A DNA stretch of 64,000 nt from contig NZ_JAJUWS010000010.1 of the NCBI RefSeq assembly GCF_021390475.1, positions 1-64,000 of the forward strand, written 5' to 3'. Origin of the DNA: Streptomyces sp. ST2-7A. Lineage in GTDB: Bacteria > Actinomycetota > Actinomycetes > Streptomycetales > Streptomycetaceae. How positions within the stretch are numbered: position 1 is the stretch's first letter; each line of letters begins with the position of its first letter. A program made the translations under genes and the position numbers. Of the stretch, positions 1-9,641 are shown in pieces. The notes beneath the pieces are model-generated. The model ran no database searches. It was not told where the DNA came from and worked only from the letters and a program-made list of their open reading frames with translations.

Positions 1-60
1 CGGGGCGCACCCCCTCCGGCGCCGCCCCGGCGTTCGGCGGGGGAGTCGGCCGGGGGTGGG

Positions 61-813
61 TCAGCCGGCGGTGGCGGGGACCGGTGGGGTTGCGGGGGTC
101 GGGGTGTCCAGCGCGCGGCGCCAGGTGCGGACCGCCTCGGCGCACACCGGTCCGGCCCAGCCGTTCGGCCGGGCGGCGCCACCGATGTGGAAGGCCTTCA
201 GGCCGGCCGCCCGCAGTGCGGGGAGGTGGTCCAGCCGCAGGCCGCCGCCGACCATCACGCGGGGGCCGGGGCGGGGACGGGGGGCGGGCGGCGGGGCGGC
301 GGTCTGCGCGGCCTCCTCGCGCAGCACGCCCAGACCGGCGTCCACCCCGGCGGCCGAACCCGCCGTGAGCAGGGTGTCCAGCCCCGGCAGGCCGTCCACG
401 GCGCGGCGGACGGCGCCCCGGTCGCGGGCGTGGTCCAGGGCCCTGTGAAAGGTCCAACGGACCTCGCCGAGAACGGCGAGGAGGGCTCCGATCGCGGGCA
501 GGTCAGCCTCGCCGTCCGCGTCGAGGAAGCCGAGGACGAATTCGTCGGCGCCGGCTTCCCGCAGTGCGGCGGCCGTGGCGCACAGTCGCTCGAGGTCGGC
601 GGCCCCGCCGACGGCGAACCCGTCGCGGGGGCGCAGCATGACCCGGATCGGCAGATCGACGGCGGCGCGCACAGCGGCGAAGATGGAAAGGGAGGGGGTC
701 AGGCCGTCGGCGGCCATGTCGGTCACCAGTTCGAGGCGATCAGCCCCACCGGTCCGGGCCGCCACGGCGTCCTCGACGTCGAGGGCGATCACCTCGAGAA
801 GTGGTCTAGACAT
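61..813 (-). CDS. cutC: CutC family protein
   Basis: 250-residue TIM-barrel protein of the CutC family, cytoplasmic, historically linked to copper homeostasis although the biochemical role is unsettled. Family motifs are present: VMLRPR at residues 58-63, FVLGFLD at 92-98, TFHRALD at 121-127 and LLTAG at 148-152. The start is ATG at 813; the longer upstream reading to 921 lies in the divergent promoter region and lacks family similarity. No Shine-Dalgarno sequence precedes the ATG, and the hexamer CACTCT lies 7 nt upstream, so the mRNA may be leaderless. Codons 2-5 (TCT AGA CCA CTT) are rare for this genome and form a DasR-like operator. A Pro-rich insertion sits near residues 172-182. Divergent from the HD-domain gene. 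Family assignment is secure, function is not. Confidence 0.9.
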   Translation of the reverse strand: MSRPLLEVIALDVEDAVAARTGGADRLELVTDMAADGLTPSLSIFAAVRAAVDLPIRVMLRPRDGFAVGGAADLERLCATAAALREAGADEFVLGFLDADGEADLPAIGALLAVLGEVRWTFHRALDHARDRGAVRRAVDGLPGLDTLLTAGSAAGVDAGLGVLREEAAQTAAPPPAPRPRPGPRVMVGGGLRLDHLPALRAAGLKAFHIGGAARPNGWAGPVCAEAVRTWRRALDTPTPATPPVPATAG

Positions 814-815
814 AT
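800..815. promoter_or_regulatory. DasR-like operator (dre) over the cutC start codon
   Basis: The 16-mer AGTGGTCTAGACATAT matches 13 of 16 positions of the dre consensus as I recall it (ACTGGTCTAGACCACT, with C/G ambiguity at position 2). The core TGGTCTAGAC is intact. It covers the cutC ATG and its next four codons. Binding here would block cutC initiation and could also affect the divergent gene. Inference from consensus only. Confidence 0.55.
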
Positions 816-859
816 CGCAAAGAGTGTCACACACACCGTTCCGAGGAAAGGTCCAGACC

Positions 860-1582
860 ATGTGCGCCGCACCCGGCTCACCCGTCGGACGGACCGGTGC
901 CCCCGTCCGTTCACCCCTCACGCCCGTCCCGGGGACGACCGGCCCCGGGACGACCGGCGACTACGCGCCCCCGCCGGAGACCCGACTGGCCAGACTGCTC
1001 GGTGACCGGCCGGAGGTCACGGCACGGACCCGCGCCCTCCTCGCCCGCTGGGCCGAACCCGCCCGGCACTACCACACCACCGACCACCTCTGGGCCGTGC
1101 TCCGCCGCCTGGACCTGCTCACCGGCCACGCGGACGACCCCGTCGCCGTCGAACTCGCCGCCTGGTACCACGACGCCGTGTACGAGCCGGGCGCCCCGGA
1201 CAACGAGGAGCGCAGCGCCCGCCTGGCCGAGGAGGAACTCCCCGCCCTCGGGATACCCGCCGACCGGATCGCCGAGGTCGCCCGCCTGGTACGGCTGACC
1301 GACGGCCACCGCACCGCCCCCGGGGACACCAACGGGGAGGCCCTGTGCGACGCCGACCTCGGCGTGCTCGGCGGTCCGCCGGAGGAGTACGCCCGCTACA
1401 CGGCGGCCGTGCGGATGGAGTACGCGGCGGTGCCCGCCGACGCCTTCCGCGCGGGTCGCGCCGCCGTCCTGCGCGACCTGCTGGCCCTCCCCCGCCTCTA
1501 CCGCACCCCGTACGGGACGGCGCACTGGGAGGCCACCGCCCGGTACAACCTGCGCGCCGAACTGGAACTGCTCACGGCTTGA
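860..1582 (+). CDS. HD-domain protein (predicted metal-dependent phosphohydrolase)
   Basis: 240-residue cytoplasmic protein with an HD-type metal-binding core: H70 and H72 in the RHYHTTDHL stretch (69-77) and the HD pair at 104-105 in AWYHDAVY. This arrangement is typical of the actinobacterial group sometimes annotated as predicted metal-dependent HD superfamily phosphohydrolase; the substrate is unknown. Start ATG 860 is chosen because AGGAAAGG lies 9-17 nt upstream, and the upstream continuation of the frame overlaps the divergent cutC. The first 40 residues are Pro/Thr-rich and probably disordered. Stands alone and is transcribed away from cutC. Confidence 0.8.
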   Translation: MCAAPGSPVGRTGAPVRSPLTPVPGTTGPGTTGDYAPPPETRLARLLGDRPEVTARTRALLARWAEPARHYHTTDHLWAVLRRLDLLTGHADDPVAVELAAWYHDAVYEPGAPDNEERSARLAEEELPALGIPADRIAEVARLVRLTDGHRTAPGDTNGEALCDADLGVLGGPPEEYARYTAAVRMEYAAVPADAFRAGRAAVLRDLLALPRLYRTPYGTAHWEATARYNLRAELELLTA

Positions 1583-2014
1583 CCTCCTCCCCCTCGCGAG
1601 CAAAGGGGTTTCCCACCGCTCGCGCCGTGAGGCTTCCCGCTTCGTCGCCGACCACCCGCCCGGAGTGCTCCGATGATGACCGGCCCACCCGGCCCACCCG
1701 CCCGACCGGGCGGGGGCTCCGGATCACGCGGACCGCCGGGCCGCCGGGTTCCCCGCCCGGACGGGCCGCGAATCGTCGGGGCGCCCACGTCCCCGCCCCC
1801 GCTCTCAGCGGGAACGGGTACCGGCCCACCGCACCCACGCCCCCGAACCGCCCACCGCCGGGGCGGGCGAGCCGGGCGGGCCCCGCCCCGGCTCGCCCCG
1901 GAGGGAGGGCCGGGCGATTCCCGGGCGTCGCCCCCGGGCACCTCGCGGCGCACCACCGGGTCCGCGCCGGACGCCGACACCGGATACCGGCACCGGACGC
2001 CGACACCGGGCCGG
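1583..2014. other. Intergenic region without a convincing gene
   Basis: Convergent space between the HD-domain gene and the DUF4031 gene. Long open frames cross it on both strands, but none has a start signal or a recognisable product. A 17-nt direct repeat, CCGGACGCCGACACCGG, occurs at 1967-1983 and 1993-2009. Confidence 0.5.
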
Positions 2015-2290
2015 TCACCGGCGCGGCGCGTACCGCTTGCGGCGACGCAGCCCCGAGGCGTGCAGCAGTCGCACGACCTCCCGGCTTCCCACCGGCCGCG
2101 CCCCGAGCCGGACCGCGTCCTCGTACCGCTCGGCCGGCAGGTCGTAGTGGTCCCGGTCGAAGGCGCGGGGCGGCACACCACCCATCCGCAGGACGAAGGC
2201 GTGGAGTTCGGCGGTGGAACGGTCGCTGATCAGGTGCGACCACAGCCGGCCGTGGCCCGGCCAGCGGGGCGGGTCGATGTACACCGCCAT
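2015..2290 (-). CDS. DUF4031 domain protein
   Basis: 91-residue basic protein opening MAVYIDPPRWPGHGRLWSHL, the hallmark of the DUF4031 family, followed by the conserved ELHAFVLRMG and DRDHYDLPAERYEDAV stretches. Function unknown; small, soluble and widespread in actinobacteria. Start ATG 2290 is supported by GGAGGG about 10 nt upstream. The much longer upstream frame runs antisense into the rpiR gene and is not used. Divergent from the RpiR-type regulator, with the promoter region between. Confidence 0.85.
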   Translation of the reverse strand: MAVYIDPPRWPGHGRLWSHLISDRSTAELHAFVLRMGGVPPRAFDRDHYDLPAERYEDAVRLGARPVGSREVVRLLHASGLRRRKRYAPRR

Positions 2291-2405
2291 CCGCGCGTTC
2301 CCTCCGGGATCGTTTCCCGCCGCCGCCCGGCACGAGGGTTCCCGAGGGCGGCTCCGCCCACCAGTATGAACCCGGCGCGTGCCCCGATCGGCCGGCGCTC
2401 CGGGG

Positions 2406-2435
2406 TTGACGGAAGAACCCGTCCGAAAATATCTT
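2406..2435 (+). promoter_or_regulatory. Predicted sigma-70-type promoter of the rpiR-murQ unit
   Basis: TTGACG (-35, 2406-2411) and TATCTT (-10, 2430-2435) are separated by 18 nt, and the -10 is 18 nt before the rpiR start. The stretch is noticeably AT-rich against its surroundings. Confidence 0.55.
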
Positions 2436-2453
2436 TCAAACGTGAGGGAGTCC

Positions 2454-3401
2454 ATGAAGAAAAATGCCGTACGGCGCGGGGAGCGGACCCGACCGGTCAC
2501 CACCGTGCCGCGGCCGGCACCGCCCGAGCCGGCCGCGCTGGCCGCCAAGGTCCGCACCATGGCCCCCTCCATGACCCGTTCCATGCAGCGGGTCGCCGAG
2601 GCGGTGGCCGAGGACCCGGCCGGCTGCGCCGCCCTCACCGTCACCGCCCTCGCGGGGCGCACCGGAACCAGCGAGGCCACCGTCGTACGGACCGCCCGGC
2701 TGCTGGGTTACCCCGGCTACCGCGACCTGCGGTTGGCGCTCGCCGGCCTCGCCGCGCAACAGGCGTCCGGTGCCGCCCCCTCCCTGACCACCGACATCAG
2801 CGTGGACGATCCCATGGCGGAGGTCCTCGCCAAACTGACCCGCGACGAGCGGCAAACCCTCACCGACACCGCCGGCGCCCTGGACCTGCGGCAGGTGGAG
2901 GCCGCGGTCGCCGCCCTGGCCGCCGCGCCCCGCATCGACCTGTACGGCGTCGGGGCCTCCTCGCTGGTCGCCCAGGACCTGGCGCAGAAGCTGCTGCGGA
3001 TCGGCAAGGTCACCCACGCCCACACCGACCCCCACCTGGCGGTCACCGGCGCCGTGCAGTTGCGCGCCGGCGACGTGGCCCTCGCCATCACCCACTCGGG
3101 CAGCACCGTGGACGTGGTCGAGCCGCTGCGGGCGGCCTTCGACCACGGTGCCACCACCGTGGCGGTCACCGGCCGCCCGAACGGCGAGGTCACCCGCTGG
3201 GCCGATCACGTGCTGACCACCTCCACCGCCCGCGAGAGCGAGTTGCGCCCGGCGGCGATGTCCAGCCGAACCGGCCAGTTGCTGGTGGTGGACTGCCTGT
3301 TCGTGGGCGTGGCACAGCTCACCTACGACACCGCGGCGCCCGCGCTGCGCGCCAGTTACGAGGCCCTGGCCCACCGCCACCCGTCCCGCGAGCCGCGCTG
3401 A
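2454..3401 (+). CDS. MurR/RpiR family transcriptional regulator
   Basis: 315-residue DNA-binding protein: N-terminal RpiR-type helix-turn-helix (about residues 35-110, recognition region near 61-84) and a C-terminal SIS sugar-phosphate-binding domain (about 150-285) containing the THSGST loop at 213-218. Family members sense phosphosugars. Because the next gene is murQ, the likely effector is MurNAc-6-phosphate or GlcNAc-6-phosphate; this is inference. Start ATG 2454 has the GAGGGAG ribosome site just upstream. The murQ start lies 57 nt after the stop, so the two genes are probably one operon. Confidence 0.9.
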   Translation: MKKNAVRRGERTRPVTTVPRPAPPEPAALAAKVRTMAPSMTRSMQRVAEAVAEDPAGCAALTVTALAGRTGTSEATVVRTARLLGYPGYRDLRLALAGLAAQQASGAAPSLTTDISVDDPMAEVLAKLTRDERQTLTDTAGALDLRQVEAAVAALAAAPRIDLYGVGASSLVAQDLAQKLLRIGKVTHAHTDPHLAVTGAVQLRAGDVALAITHSGSTVDVVEPLRAAFDHGATTVAVTGRPNGEVTRWADHVLTTSTARESELRPAAMSSRTGQLLVVDCLFVGVAQLTYDTAAPALRASYEALAHRHPSREPR

Positions 3402-3458
3402 GCGGCCGGCGCCCCGGCGCCGGCCCCGGCCCGCCCGATCCCGGAGATCCGCACGCCC

Positions 3459-4523
3459 ATGAGCGCCGTTCCCTCCCCGACCCCGTCGATCCCCCAGCAC
3501 CCCCGGCACCAGCCCTCCCCGTCATCCCCGCCGCCGGGGAATCCCGGCCCCGCCGACCGGCCGGGGCCGGGTGGGGATCCGCTGCGCGGCCAGTTGGAGA
3601 GTCTGACCACCGAGGCCCACCGGTCCGACCTCGCGGCGATCGACCGCCTGCCCACGCTGGAGATCGCGCGGGTGATGAACCGCGAGGACAGCGGGGTCCC
3701 CGGCGCGGTGGAGGCGGTGCTGCCGCGCATCGCGGCGGCCATCGACGCGGTGGCGGCGCGGATGGAGGAGGGCGGCCGGCTCCTCTACACCGGCGCCGGC
3801 ACCGCCGGTCGGCTGGGCGTGCTGGACGCCAGCGAGTGCCCGCCCACCTTCAACACCGACCCCGAGACCGTGGTCGGCCTGCTGGCCGGCGGATCGGAGG
3901 CCATGGTCTCGGCCGTGGAGGGGGCCGAGGACGACGCGGCGGCCGGCGCGGCCGACCTCGACGCCCGGGGCGTCGGGCCGCTCGACACGGTGGTCGGCGT
4001 CTCCGCCTCCGGTCGCACCCCGTACGCCGTCGGCGCGGTGGAACACGCACGGCGGCTGGGGGCGCTGACCATCGGCCTGGCCTGCAATCCGGGCACACCC
4101 CTGGGAGCGGCGGCCGAACACCCCATCGAGGTGGTCGTCGGACCGGAGCTGATCACCGGCTCCACCCGACTGAAGGCCGGCACGGCCCAGAAGCTCGTGC
4201 TCAACATGATCTCGACGGTCACCATGATCCGCCTGGGCAAGACCTACGGAAACCTGATGGTGGACGTGCGGGCCACCAATGACAAACTGCGGGCCCGCTC
4301 GCGGCGGATCATCGCACTGGCCACCGGCGCCCCGGAGCCGGCGATCGAGAAGGCGCTGGCGGCCACCGGCGGGGAGGTCAAGCCGGCGATCCTGATGCTC
4401 CTCGCGGACGTGGACGCCGACACGGCCGGGCGTCTGCTGACGGACGCCCGGGGCCGCCTGCGCACCGCCCTCCTCGCCACCGGCGCGGCCTCCGGCGGAT
4501 CCGCGGGTTCCCCGGCCGGGTAG
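3459..4523 (+). CDS. murQ: N-acetylmuramic acid 6-phosphate etherase
   Basis: 354-residue cytoplasmic enzyme that cleaves the D-lactyl ether of MurNAc-6-phosphate to give GlcNAc-6-phosphate in cell-wall recycling. The SIS fold carries the MurQ signature TGAGTAGRLGVLDA at 111-124 followed by E126, and the second acidic site in EGAEDD (154-159). About 42 N-terminal residues are Pro/Ser-rich and extra relative to the usual roughly 300-residue enzyme; a later start is possible but I see no better ATG/GTG with a ribosome site. Its product is the substrate of NagA encoded at 22.3 kb. A perfect bidirectional hairpin follows at 4776-4812. Confidence 0.93.
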   Translation: MSAVPSPTPSIPQHPRHQPSPSSPPPGNPGPADRPGPGGDPLRGQLESLTTEAHRSDLAAIDRLPTLEIARVMNREDSGVPGAVEAVLPRIAAAIDAVAARMEEGGRLLYTGAGTAGRLGVLDASECPPTFNTDPETVVGLLAGGSEAMVSAVEGAEDDAAAGAADLDARGVGPLDTVVGVSASGRTPYAVGAVEHARRLGALTIGLACNPGTPLGAAAEHPIEVVVGPELITGSTRLKAGTAQKLVLNMISTVTMIRLGKTYGNLMVDVRATNDKLRARSRRIIALATGAPEPAIEKALAATGGEVKPAILMLLADVDADTAGRLLTDARGRLRTALLATGAASGGSAGSPAG

Positions 4524-4775
4524 GTCTCCCCGGCGAACGAGGGCTGAGGGCCGCTCGGCGCCGGATCACCGGGACACGGCGGATGGTGGCGAACCCGGGG
4601 CCGTGGGGAGGAACCCCCGGGATGACGTGGTGGCCGTTCTCCATCGGTCGCGGCACCCCCGCGTCGACCTGCTCGGCCGTCGGGCCCGATCCGGGCGAGG
4701 TCGGGCGAGGTCGAGGGGGCGAGCGGTGTACTCCGGGCGGTTCGCGGAGCCGCCGGGGAACGTCCCGGAACGCGC

Positions 4776-4812
4776 CGAGGGCGGCATCCCCGGTGTGGGG
4801 ATGCCGCCCTCG
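4776..4812. terminator. Bidirectional terminator between murQ and groEL
   Basis: Perfect 16-bp stem: CGAGGGCGGCATCCCC at 4776-4791 and its complement at 4797-4812, with a 5-nt loop. It lies between two convergent genes. GC-rich without a U-tract, as is usual in streptomycetes. Confidence 0.8.
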
Positions 4813-4863
4813 GGCGTCTCACCGTGCGTCGGTGACGCGGTCGGCCCTTCCGATCCCGGGGGA

Positions 4864-6648
<1,785 letters not shown>

Positions 6649-6653
6649 GCCCA

Positions 6654-6683
6654 TGATTAGCACTCGACCCCCGAGAGTGCAAG
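6654..6683 (-). promoter_or_regulatory. groEL promoter with overlapping CIRCE operator I
   Basis: A CIRCE copy at 6657-6683 (plus strand TTAGCACTC-N9-GAGTGCAAG) overlaps a minus-strand promoter: TTGCAC at 6677-6682, a 17-nt spacer, and TAATCA at 6654-6659. HrcA bound here would occlude both hexamers. Confidence 0.8.
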
Positions 6684-6919
6684 CGCCGACCGCCGGGTCG
6701 AAAGGTTCCGGACGTCCGCGCGCCCCCCGCGCGCCCCCGCCGGGAGACCGCCCGCGCCCCACCGGGCCCGCCGGAACGGGGGACCGCACCCGCTCCGTCA
6801 CCCGTCCGGGGCGGGTTTCCGATGCCCGGGATCCGACCCCCGGCCGGGAGCGATCTCGGGATCGGGACGCGTACGGGTCGGCGGAGGGCTCCGAGCGCAC
6901 GTTCCAGAAGCCGGACACG

Positions 6920-6955
6920 CGTCGGGCCCGCATCCCGGAGGATGCGGGCCCGACG
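6920..6955. terminator. Terminator downstream of the cold-shock gene
   Basis: Perfect 16-bp stem (CGTCGGGCCCGCATCC at 6920-6935, complement at 6940-6955) with loop CGGA. It begins 30 nt beyond the cold-shock stop on the minus strand and separates that gene from groEL. Confidence 0.85.
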
Positions 6956-6984
6956 GATACTCGGACGTTGCGGTGCCGCGGAGG

Positions 6985-7188
6985 TCAGGCGGTGACCCGG
7001 ACCATATCGGCCTGTGGGCCCTTCTGGCCCTGCGAGATCTCGAACTCGACCCGCTGTCCTTCCTCGAGAGTGCGATAGCCGTCCATCTGAATCGCGCTGT
7101 AGTGGACGAATACGTCCGCACCACCGTCGACCGCGATGAAGCCGTATCCCTTCTCCGCGTTGAACCACTTGACGGTGCCCTGAGCCAT
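6985..7188 (-). CDS. Cold-shock domain protein (CspA family)
   Basis: 67-residue single-domain OB-fold nucleic-acid-binding protein. RNP1-like KGYGFI and RNP2-like VFVHYSAI motifs are intact, and it begins [18 protein letters not shown]. Such proteins melt RNA secondary structure or act as antiterminators. Start ATG 7188 has GGGGAG upstream; the ten extra upstream codons are untranslated leader. It is followed by a strong terminator and has a long leader, typical of csp genes that are controlled post-transcriptionally. Confidence 0.95.
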   Translation of the reverse strand: MAQGTVKWFNAEKGYGFIAVDGGADVFVHYSAIQMDGYRTLEEGQRVEFEISQGQKGPQADMVRVTA

Positions 7189-7562
7189 TGCCAACTCCCC
7201 TGTTGCCGGCCTTTTCACGAGACCGCACCTCGCGGCCCCGGATCACACCTCTCGGGCTCCACCCCCGGCCGGACGGGGGTGTGCGCCGGAACGCGTGACC
7301 GCCGCTGAATGTATCCGCCCGGACGCCCACTGCAACAGGTCATTCGACCGGGAATTCCGGAGCCCCGGAACGGGCAAAGCGTGCGAAATGCCGAAAAGTA
7401 TTGAGAGTTCGGGTGGGAGGAAGCGCGCCAATCCGGCATTCAAGGCGATGGTTTTCAGCACATGGGGGTGGCGAAGTGTCGCGAATTCATATGCGCCTCA
7501 GGCGCCCGGATGTGCCGGCGCGGAGCCCGGTGGACTCACTCTAGCGCCCCTCGGAAACGCCT
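7189..7562. other. Cold-shock gene leader / intergenic region
   Basis: About 370 nt between the moaD terminators and the cold-shock start. It includes a relatively AT-rich tract (about 7330-7500) likely to hold the csp promoter and 5'UTR. The short open frames across it show no start signals or family similarity. Confidence 0.45.
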
Positions 7563-7623
7563 CCGCCCCGGGACCGAGAAGGCCCCGGGGCGGTGCCCGA
7601 ACCGTCGAACGCGCCGTTCGACG
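7563..7623 (-). terminator. Two consecutive hairpins after the moaD-like gene
   Basis: In minus-strand order: a perfect 9-bp stem CGTCGAACG (7603-7611 with 7615-7623, 3-nt loop), then a 13-bp stem with one mismatch (7563-7575 with 7581-7593). They start 26 nt after the moaD-like stop and probably end transcription before the csp promoter. Confidence 0.65.
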
Positions 7624-7649
7624 CCGGGTGGCCGACGGCACGCGGAGGG

Positions 7650-7925
7650 TCAGCCCCCGGCGACCGCCGGGATGATCGAGATCCCCGCGCCCTCGGGGAT
7701 TTCCGTGGCCAGGCCGTCCGCGAAGCGCACGTCGTCGTCGTTGACGTAGACGTTCACGAAGCGGCGCAGCTTCCCCTCGTCGTCCAGCACCCGACCGGCG
7801 ATGCCGGGGTGGTTGGCGTCGAGGTCCGCGAGCACCTCGGAGAGGGTCGTTCCCTCCGCCTTCACCTCGGCCGTGCCGCCGGTGTAGGTGCGCAGGATGG
7901 TCGGGATTCGGACAGTCACGCTCAT
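7650..7925 (-). CDS. MoaD/ThiS-like sulfur carrier protein
   Basis: 91-residue beta-grasp protein ending in the diagnostic Gly-Gly (AVAGG), which in this family is adenylated and converted to a C-terminal thiocarboxylate that donates sulfur. Conserved segments include VRIPTILRTYTGG near the start, LSEVLADLDANHPGI, RRFVNVYVNDDDVRF and ISIIPAVAGG. This subgroup resembles the cysteine/methionine sulfur carriers (CysO type) rather than molybdopterin MoaD; no molybdopterin genes are nearby. Start ATG 7925 has GAGGAGAA upstream. It is the next gene after the threonine-synthase-like gene on the same strand, 257 nt away with a strong hairpin between, so it may be separately transcribed. Confidence 0.88.
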   Translation of the reverse strand: MSVTVRIPTILRTYTGGTAEVKAEGTTLSEVLADLDANHPGIAGRVLDDEGKLRRFVNVYVNDDDVRFADGLATEIPEGAGISIIPAVAGG

Positions 7926-8130
7926 GGGTGGTTCTCCTCGCCGTGAAACCCCGGGAGCCGGGGGCCGGATGGGGACGCGGATGGCACGGCGCCGCGGCGG
8001 GCGGGCCGTCGGGTCGGGCTGAACGATGCGGAACGGTGGAGACACGAAAGGGACGGAGAGGCCGGGGTGCGCCGGGAGGCCACGCCCCGGTGTCGGGCGA
8101 ACCCGGGGCCCGGGGGCGTGGGACACGTCC

Positions 8131-8181
8131 CCCGCGCCGGGGTGTCCGGGGACGGTCCGTCCCCGGACACCCCGGCGCGGG
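8131..8181. terminator. 51-nt perfect palindrome ending the thrC-like gene
   Basis: Positions 8131-8155 are exactly complementary to 8157-8181, leaving one central base. On the minus strand the stem begins one nucleotide after the stop codon of the threonine-synthase-like gene. A very strong hairpin: terminator or 3'-end stabiliser. Confidence 0.85.
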
Positions 8182-8182
8182 C

Positions 8183-9484
8183 TCAGGCGAGCCCGGCCTC
8201 CCGGAAGGCGTCCAGATCCGGGCGGATCACCGCGGTCGGGCCCGTGGTCGGCGCCACCGCGTCCAGTGTCTTGAGGCCGTCCCCGGTGTTGAGCACCACG
8301 GTGGACAGCGTCGGGTCCAGCACACCGCTCTCGATCAGCTTGCGGGTCACGCCGACCGTCACGCCGCCGGCCGTCTCCGCGAAGATCCCCTCGGTGCGGG
8401 CCAGCAGCTTGATGGCGTCCACCACCTGCCCGTCGGTGACGTCCTCCACCGCGCCGCCGGTGCGCCGGGCGATGTCCAGCACGTACGGCCCGTCCGCCGG
8501 GTTGCCGATCGCCAGCGACTTGGCGATGGTGTCCGGCTTCACCGGCCGGATCACCTCGTGCCCGTCCTTGAAGGCGCGGGAGACCGGCGAGCAGCCCTCC
8601 GCCTGGGCGCCGAAGATCCGGTACGGCCGGTCCTCGACCAGCCCCAGGGAGATCAGCTCCCGAAGACCCTTGTCGATCTTGGTGAGCTGCGAACCGGAGG
8701 CGATGGGGATCACCAGCTGGTCCGGGATCCGCCAGCCGAGTTGCTCGCAGATCTCGAACGCCAGGGTCTTGGACCCCTCGGCGTAGTACGGGCGCAGGTT
8801 GACGTTGACGAAGCCCCAACCCTCGCCCGCCGGGTCGCCGATCAGCTCGCTGCAGAAACGGTTGACGTCGTCGTAGCTGCCCTCGATGCCGACCAGGTCG
8901 CCCCCGTACACGGCGGCCATCACGACCTTGCCCTGCTCCAGGTCGTGCGGGATGAACACGCACGAGCGCAGACCGGCCCGGGCCGCCGCGGCGCCGACCG
9001 CGCCCGCCAGGTTGCCGGTGGAGGAGCAGGAGAGGGTGGTGAAACCGAAGGCGCGCGCCGCCTCCAGGGCGTTCGCCACCACCCGGTCCTTGAAGGAGTG
9101 CGTGGGGTTGCCGGAGTCGTCCTTCACCCACAGCCCACCGGTCACGCCCAGCTCGGCCGCCAGCCGGTCCGCCCGCACCAGCGGGGTCCACCCCGGGTTC
9201 AGGTTCGGCTTGGTCGCCACGTCAGCCGGGACGGGCAGCAGCTCCGCGTATCGCCAGATGCTCGCCGGGCCCGCCTCGATCCGGGACCGCAGCCCCTCCG
9301 GATCACCGGTGGGAAGGTCGTAGGCGATCTCCAGGGGGCCGAAACACTCCGCACACGCGAAGATCGGGCCCAACGGGTACCGCTGCCCGCATTCGCGACA
9401 CGACAGCGCGGAGGCCGGTCCGAGATCGACGGGGGCGGTGGAAGCGGCGGAAGCGGGGGTGGTGGGTGCTGAAAGCACGGACAT
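8183..9484 (-). CDS. thrC: Threonine synthase family PLP enzyme (possible homocysteine synthase)
   Basis: 433-residue PLP enzyme of the threonine synthase family, which acts on O-phosphohomoserine. A zinc-ribbon-like N-terminus has Cys 29/32 and 44/47. The PLP lysine is K132 in SFKDR (130-134) and the phosphate loop is SSTGNLA (154-160). There is no hom or thrB beside it. It has a SAM riboswitch upstream and a Gly-Gly sulfur carrier downstream, unlike a housekeeping thrC. That context suggests the enzyme makes homocysteine from O-phosphohomoserine and carrier-bound sulfide; this is inference. Start ATG 9484 is used with GAGGAGAG about 13-20 nt upstream; the 16-codon longer reading would run through that site. 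Confidence 0.88.
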   Translation of the reverse strand: MSVLSAPTTPASAASTAPVDLGPASALSCRECGQRYPLGPIFACAECFGPLEIAYDLPTGDPEGLRSRIEAGPASIWRYAELLPVPADVATKPNLNPGWTPLVRADRLAAELGVTGGLWVKDDSGNPTHSFKDRVVANALEAARAFGFTTLSCSSTGNLAGAVGAAAARAGLRSCVFIPHDLEQGKVVMAAVYGGDLVGIEGSYDDVNRFCSELIGDPAGEGWGFVNVNLRPYYAEGSKTLAFEICEQLGWRIPDQLVIPIASGSQLTKIDKGLRELISLGLVEDRPYRIFGAQAEGCSPVSRAFKDGHEVIRPVKPDTIAKSLAIGNPADGPYVLDIARRTGGAVEDVTDGQVVDAIKLLARTEGIFAETAGGVTVGVTRKLIESGVLDPTLSTVVLNTGDGLKTLDAVAPTTGPTAVIRPDLDAFREAGLA

Positions 9485-9503
9485 GGGAGCGAGGCCCTCT
9501 CTC

Positions 9504-9641
9504 CTCATCTTCCCCGCGACGACCCTCGTCACGGGACGGAATTGGCACCTTCCCCACCGGGGACCTCGCAGCGGAATCGCGAGACCGGCGGGAGGGTTGC
9601 CGGGGCTTCAACGGGCCGTTCCCTCTGCCCCTCTGGATGAG
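9504..9641 (-). ncRNA. SAM riboswitch (SAM-I/SAM-IV type) controlling the thrC-like gene
   Basis: The minus-strand leader has the S-box core in order: the P1 left strand CTCATC (9636-9641), AGAGGGGCAGAGGGAAC, GGCCCGTTGAAGCCCCGG, CAACC, and later GGTGCCAATTCCG. The P1 right strand GATGAG (9504-9509) runs directly into the Shine-Dalgarno region GAGGAGAGAGG. SAM-bound P1 would therefore hide the ribosome site: a translational OFF switch. The motif order is seen directly. Whether it is SAM-I or SAM-IV needs a covariance search. Confidence 0.85.

Noticed and set aside
1..60. Partial gene at the left edge
   Set aside because: Only 60 nt beyond cutC, with no reading frame I can attribute to a product.
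1673..4282. 869-codon open frame on the plus strand
   Set aside because: Arg/Pro/Gly-rich translation without family features; it is the shadow of rpiR and murQ in another frame.
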